Below, one piece after another: positions 60,601 through 64,000 of a stretch of 64,000 bases of DNA; positions within the stretch are counted from its first letter, which is position 1; each line of letters starts with the position of its first letter. The position numbers and the translations under genes were made by a program. The DNA is from Bretschneidera sinensis (taxonomy: Eukaryota; Streptophyta; Magnoliopsida; Brassicales; Akaniaceae): positions 55,956,084 to 56,020,083 of the forward strand of contig CM043705.1 in the NCBI GenBank assembly GCA_023935145.1, given 5' to 3'. Below the pieces are notes generated by a model that did not search any database, was not told where the DNA came from, and was given only the letters and a program-made list of their open reading frames with translations.

Positions 60601-60960
60601 TTCTAATAAGATAATTTTCTTTTGTAGTGTTTGTTTGGCTGATGAGAAAATGTGGGGAAGGTAAGTGAAATGGTGAGTTTGCTTTATTGGCTTTCTTTGG
60701 CATTTGGAGTTCGTAAGGGAAATGGTGGGTTTGCTTTATTGGCTTTCTTTGGCATTTGGAATTCAATATTGCTTCTAATAAGGTAAGTTTTTTTGTAAGA
60801 GTGTTTGTTTGGTTGATGAGAAAATGTGGGGAAGGCAAGTGAAACTGTCGGTTAGCTTTATGGGTTTCTTTTCATTTGGAGTTTCATATTGCTTCTAATA
60901 AGGTAATTCTATAGGAACTTTTGTTTGGTTAATGAGGAGAGGAAGAAGGTAAAATTGTTA
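60601..60960 (+). repeat. Tandemly repeated exon-intron boundary in RPA49
   Basis: TTCTAATAAG followed by (A/G)TAA occurs at 60601, 60773 and 60893, each followed by GTTTGTTTGG.TGATGAGAA-type sequence. A nested repeat of GTTTGCTTTATTGGCTTTCT lies at 60677 and 60729. The last two copies have a good GTAA donor, the first has ATAA. Confidence 0.85.
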
Positions 60961-62485
60961 CGTGTTTGTCATGTAAAAGAGAAGTATAAAAGGAGAGTAA
61001 ATGTTGTATGTTGTGTGGAGCTTGAGGTTTGTGATATTGTTCCTATAATCCTATTGGTTCTAGTGAGGTAATTGGGGTTTGTTGATCAACTTGGTGTAGT
61101 TAATTTACAACAAATGCCATCCATTTTCTGTCAGTTTAGTCTTGAACTTGCTCGTTTAGATATTTTTAAATGTTAATATTGAGAGCAGAAGCTTTGCTTT
61201 CAGGTCTAAAGTGTAAACCCTGATATGGAACATGATTTTCTTGCCCTTTCTGATATTCTTTCTTGTGACCATGTAGTTTTTTTATGATAAAATATATTCT
61301 TATTTAGCTTGGATATGATTGCTGATATTCAGATTGGAACCGAGAATTGGAGGTTTAGACTCAGCCGATAAGGAACCTTCTTCAGTTTCAGTGAACACAT
61401 AACTCTCTGCAGAACAGAAGTCAGACAGAATGAGGGAGCTTACTAATCTTTATGGGACTAAGAAATCTATAAGCCTGGTATGCCTGCTCTCTTCTATGAG
61501 TATTAGAAGTATAATTTGTGGCTTTTAGTAAAATCACTGGGCTTCTTAGATATTGATAGGTGTTGATATGTGTCTGGGCAATCGGTAAATAAAGTTATGA
61601 TTTGTAGTATATCTTTTCTATTAATCTATGCATTGTGCTGATTTGTTCTAGTATTTTTTGGAGTTTGTTTCTCTAGAGGCCTAGTGGCAACTAACAAGAA
61701 CTGCTAGTTTGAGTAAATATTGGACTGATCTGATTTAGAAAGGTATGCAACAAGGCGTTAGCAGTAGTGGATTCAATAACAAAAACTAAATTGGTTCTAT
61801 AAGAAGCTTTGCGCTATTAGACTTAGTTAAACTGTATCTTTATTGGTATTGTGCTTCAGTCAATCTCATCCTTAATTTTGAGAATCAAGGTTTGCAATTT
61901 ATAATATAATTAGCTTTTATAATTATAACTACATCTGTTGGTTCTGTAAGAAACCACATCTCATGCCCCTTTGTTGTAAACTTTGCTGAATGCAAACAAA
62001 ATAATTAATGCAAGTTGGAAAGATAATGGGCAGATACATGTCTATGTAAGTATCACATAATTAGGATGTTGTTTATAGAAATGCCTTTCACTTCGCAGAG
62101 GGCTAAAATTGATAGGATATTCAGTCCCATCAATTCCCTCTGTTAGCTTCGAAGAATTCATGGTGAGAAGAGGCATATCTAGAAATAACAGTCAAATTCT
62201 TTTTAACAACTTCCTATATTCTAATGATATTTGGTGAATTTGCCTCCTGAATTTATATCATATTGCAGGGGAAAAAATTGCATGCCTTGAACCATGAAGA
62301 TGATCCCGAATCTCAGAAGGTTCTAGACAGAAAATAAAGGAAGCAGAAATAAAGAAGGAAGCTCTAGAAAGTATGCGTGCTCTTGTTGCTCGCAATGTCC
62401 CTCCACATGTCACTTCTGCCACAACTCCTCAGGACGCGTATCCACTGGACCAGATCATATTGAAGGGAGAATGGGATTTCCTTGA

Positions 62486-62487
<2 letters not shown>

Positions 62488-62550
<63 letters not shown>
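62488..62550. repeat. (AT)n microsatellite inside an RPA49 exon
   Basis: 63 bp of perfect AT, in frame as alternating Tyr and Ile codons between WDFLED and KLLQVGA, where the family has no insertion. Confidence 0.95.
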
Positions 62551-62552
<2 letters not shown>

Positions 62553-63545
62553 CTTCTGCAAGTGGGAGCACAAGTGACTAGAAATGCTTATCCAACTTTT
62601 GTTCGCAACAGAATCCATAATTTGCAGGAAATCAAGGTAAGGGTGCACGAAATCCTTAAGATATGTTTGCATACTTTTAAACGAAGGTAATTTGGCCTTC
62701 AAAATAATACTTTGTAGACCATTTCAAGTAATGATAAGAAGATATGCTTCTTCAAGTATTTGAAAGCTTCCTTACTAGTGTAATGCCTATTATTAATAAG
62801 ATGAATGTTAATTTAGGCGCTTCTAAGAATTCTGATTAATACTTTTATCATAAGAGCAACTGTTTCAAGTGTTCAGTAAAATTGCATTACAGGGCTAATG
62901 AGCTGGGAAGTTTGACTTTCAACTTTACTTATCTCATATGAAAATAGTTCCATTATACTGATGAGGATTTGATTTTAAGAAAGCAAACTGGGTCACACGA
63001 ATCCAAGAAAAGCCCATAAATCAACATTTTCACTCTGATTTTACAGTAGGATAAGATAATAAATGCTTTCACTATAGGCATTTCTCTTGTCTACAGTCCT
63101 CTAAAGAATTCTGGTTGAAAGCTGATTAATCTTTATTTTTATTATACATCTATTCATAGGATCAGGTGGAGAAGAAGAAGCTCTCTTGTATTTTCTAATT
63201 CATTACTCATCTTATAAAGTTCAAAGATCAGCGAAGGACCATACGATCCCGAGCATTTTACACCAGAGGTTTTCAACCGTGTTTGCTGATCCAGAGTCAA
63301 AAGGACTGCAAGCTGATAAAGTTAATCTTCTCATTAGTTATGTTTTGGTGCTCACCCTGCATGCTGATGGATTGTGCACTAAACTGTCGGATATAGCTAA
63401 GGATCTACGGATGAGTCCAGTAACACTGAGATCGCATAACGAGAACTTGGGTTGCAAGTTGTCGCGTGAGAACAATTTGTTGTTGGCTACCCTTCCTGTC
63501 CCTCTCAAATTTCCACCAGTATGGCAGAGGCGGTGGCGAAGCTAG

Positions 63546-64000
63546 GTCAGTGAGTGACTTCATCTCTTTCTTATTGTAGTTGTTGACAAAAAAGTGGAGG
63601 TCTTCCATCCTTGGCACTGAGACCCAGACATGAGTTTATTGTAGGAATGAGGTCAAAATGTCTCCGAAAAATTCTATTTATTCCGGCTGGAGCGATAATC
63701 TCACGGAATCGATTTCGTGATAACTAATTACAAAAAAATAAAATAATAATTTTGATATTAATTTTTTTTATATATATATATTTTGGGTGGTTTTTAATAT
63801 TACGTGTAGGTTTATTGGCGTTTTGGATTGAATTAAAGCCACCTTAAAGTAAAAAACTTTAAGATAGTTCAATGCCAAACAACATCTGTGTTACGACTCG
63901 ATTTAATGGTTCCACGGAACCAAGTCCGTGGAGTCATCTCCCTTTCTTGGCTTTTTTTTTTGGAGGTGATGACTGTAATGCATATTTGGCACCAGTTGAT
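63546..64000. other. Downstream intergenic DNA
   Basis: No gene recognised. An 8-bp perfect inverted repeat TCCACGGA/TCCGTGGA with 6-bp loop lies at 63911-63932, and a weaker CACGGAATCGATTTCGTG at 63703-63720. Confidence 0.5.

Larger units (their letters stand above)
60083..63545 (+). pseudogene. RPA49: RNA polymerase I subunit A49 (RPA49), degenerate
   Basis: A49 is a subunit of RNA polymerase I that aids rRNA gene initiation and elongation in the nucleolus. Pieces follow family order: 60083-60612, Lys/Glu-rich start then VKIKQIHEQPEKIPPMVAYF, RSNVEFVGSNYAGEG, LGVLDKETQTLKIVPIVSNK; 61327-61479, IFRLEPRIGGLDSADKEPSS, a TAA, then LSAEQKSDRMRELTNLYGTK; 62272-62637, ALNHEDDPESQKVLDRK, a frameshift, then EALESMRALVARNVPPHV, DQIILKGEWDFLEDI, an (AT)n tract and GAQVTRNAYPTFVRNRI; 63160-63545, DQVEKKKL, a TAA and shift, then HQRFSTVFADPESKGLQADK to LATLPVPLKFPPVWQRRW. 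Defects: exon 1 donor AAG-AT instead of AAG-GT, stops at about 61396 and 63196, shifts near 62335 and 63225, and the microsatellite. Probably a pseudogene; assembly error is less likely given so many defects. Confidence 0.8.

Noticed and set aside
62364..62702. Minus-strand frame over the AT microsatellite
   Set aside because: Shadow of the RPA49 exon; the Tyr-Ile run exists on both strands of any AT repeat.

Overview
The window is nuclear DNA of a flowering plant, most likely a eudicot. It is AT-rich, has spliced genes with plant-type introns, and holds plant-specific transposon families: Tekay-type chromovirus, copia, TRIM, CACTA with Tnp2/DUF4216, and PIF/Harbinger-like elements with AT-rich interiors. 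The single host gene that looks intact is a six-exon receptor-like cytoplasmic kinase of subfamily VII (APK2/PBL2-PBL3 clade) at 52362-56647 on the + strand. A second host locus, a gene for RNA polymerase I subunit A49 (60083-63545, +), reads as a decayed pseudogene. A kinase relic on the opposite strand lies between them.

Layout. 600-2270: relic of a Ty3/gypsy element on the minus strand, with an LTR carrying six 33-bp repeats, a TATA box, a degenerate primer site and a broken gag. 3190-11480: a LINE ORF2 on the + strand cut into three pieces by a truncated chromovirus (4651-9539) and a complete TRIM (9807-11188). 11189-41600: a tandem direct duplication of about 3 kb. Copy A (11189-38147) has swollen to about 27 kb by later insertions; copy B (38461-41600) stayed nearly empty and acts as an internal control. 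Copy A gained a chromovirus solo LTR (11796-13875) and a nested stack: a PIF/Harbinger-like element (15336-36646) holding a 13.3-kb CACTA element (15438-35406), whose left subterminal repeats hold a gag-only gypsy element (15817-22450). The CACTA element carries a broken Tnp2 transposase, a second broken gene of the Transposase_24 type, and a captured exon of pyruvate decarboxylase. 41647-45979: a 4.3-kb copia element on the minus strand with identical-length LTRs, one uninterrupted reading frame with five nonsense codons, and a deletion that removes protease and the start of integrase. 45999-47185: a small copia-type relic. 47190-52000: AT-rich DNA with little recognisable content. 52000-64000: the gene-bearing end, which includes a second, uninterrupted copy of the PIF/Harbinger-like family (58542-59686).

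The insertion order can be read from target-site duplications and from paralogous empty sites inside the window. Copy B shows the empty sites of the solo LTR and of the PIF-like element. The second PIF-like copy shows the empty site of the CACTA element. No autonomous element survives: every transposase, gag or polymerase frame seen here is interrupted. No tRNA, rRNA or CRISPR array was recognised.
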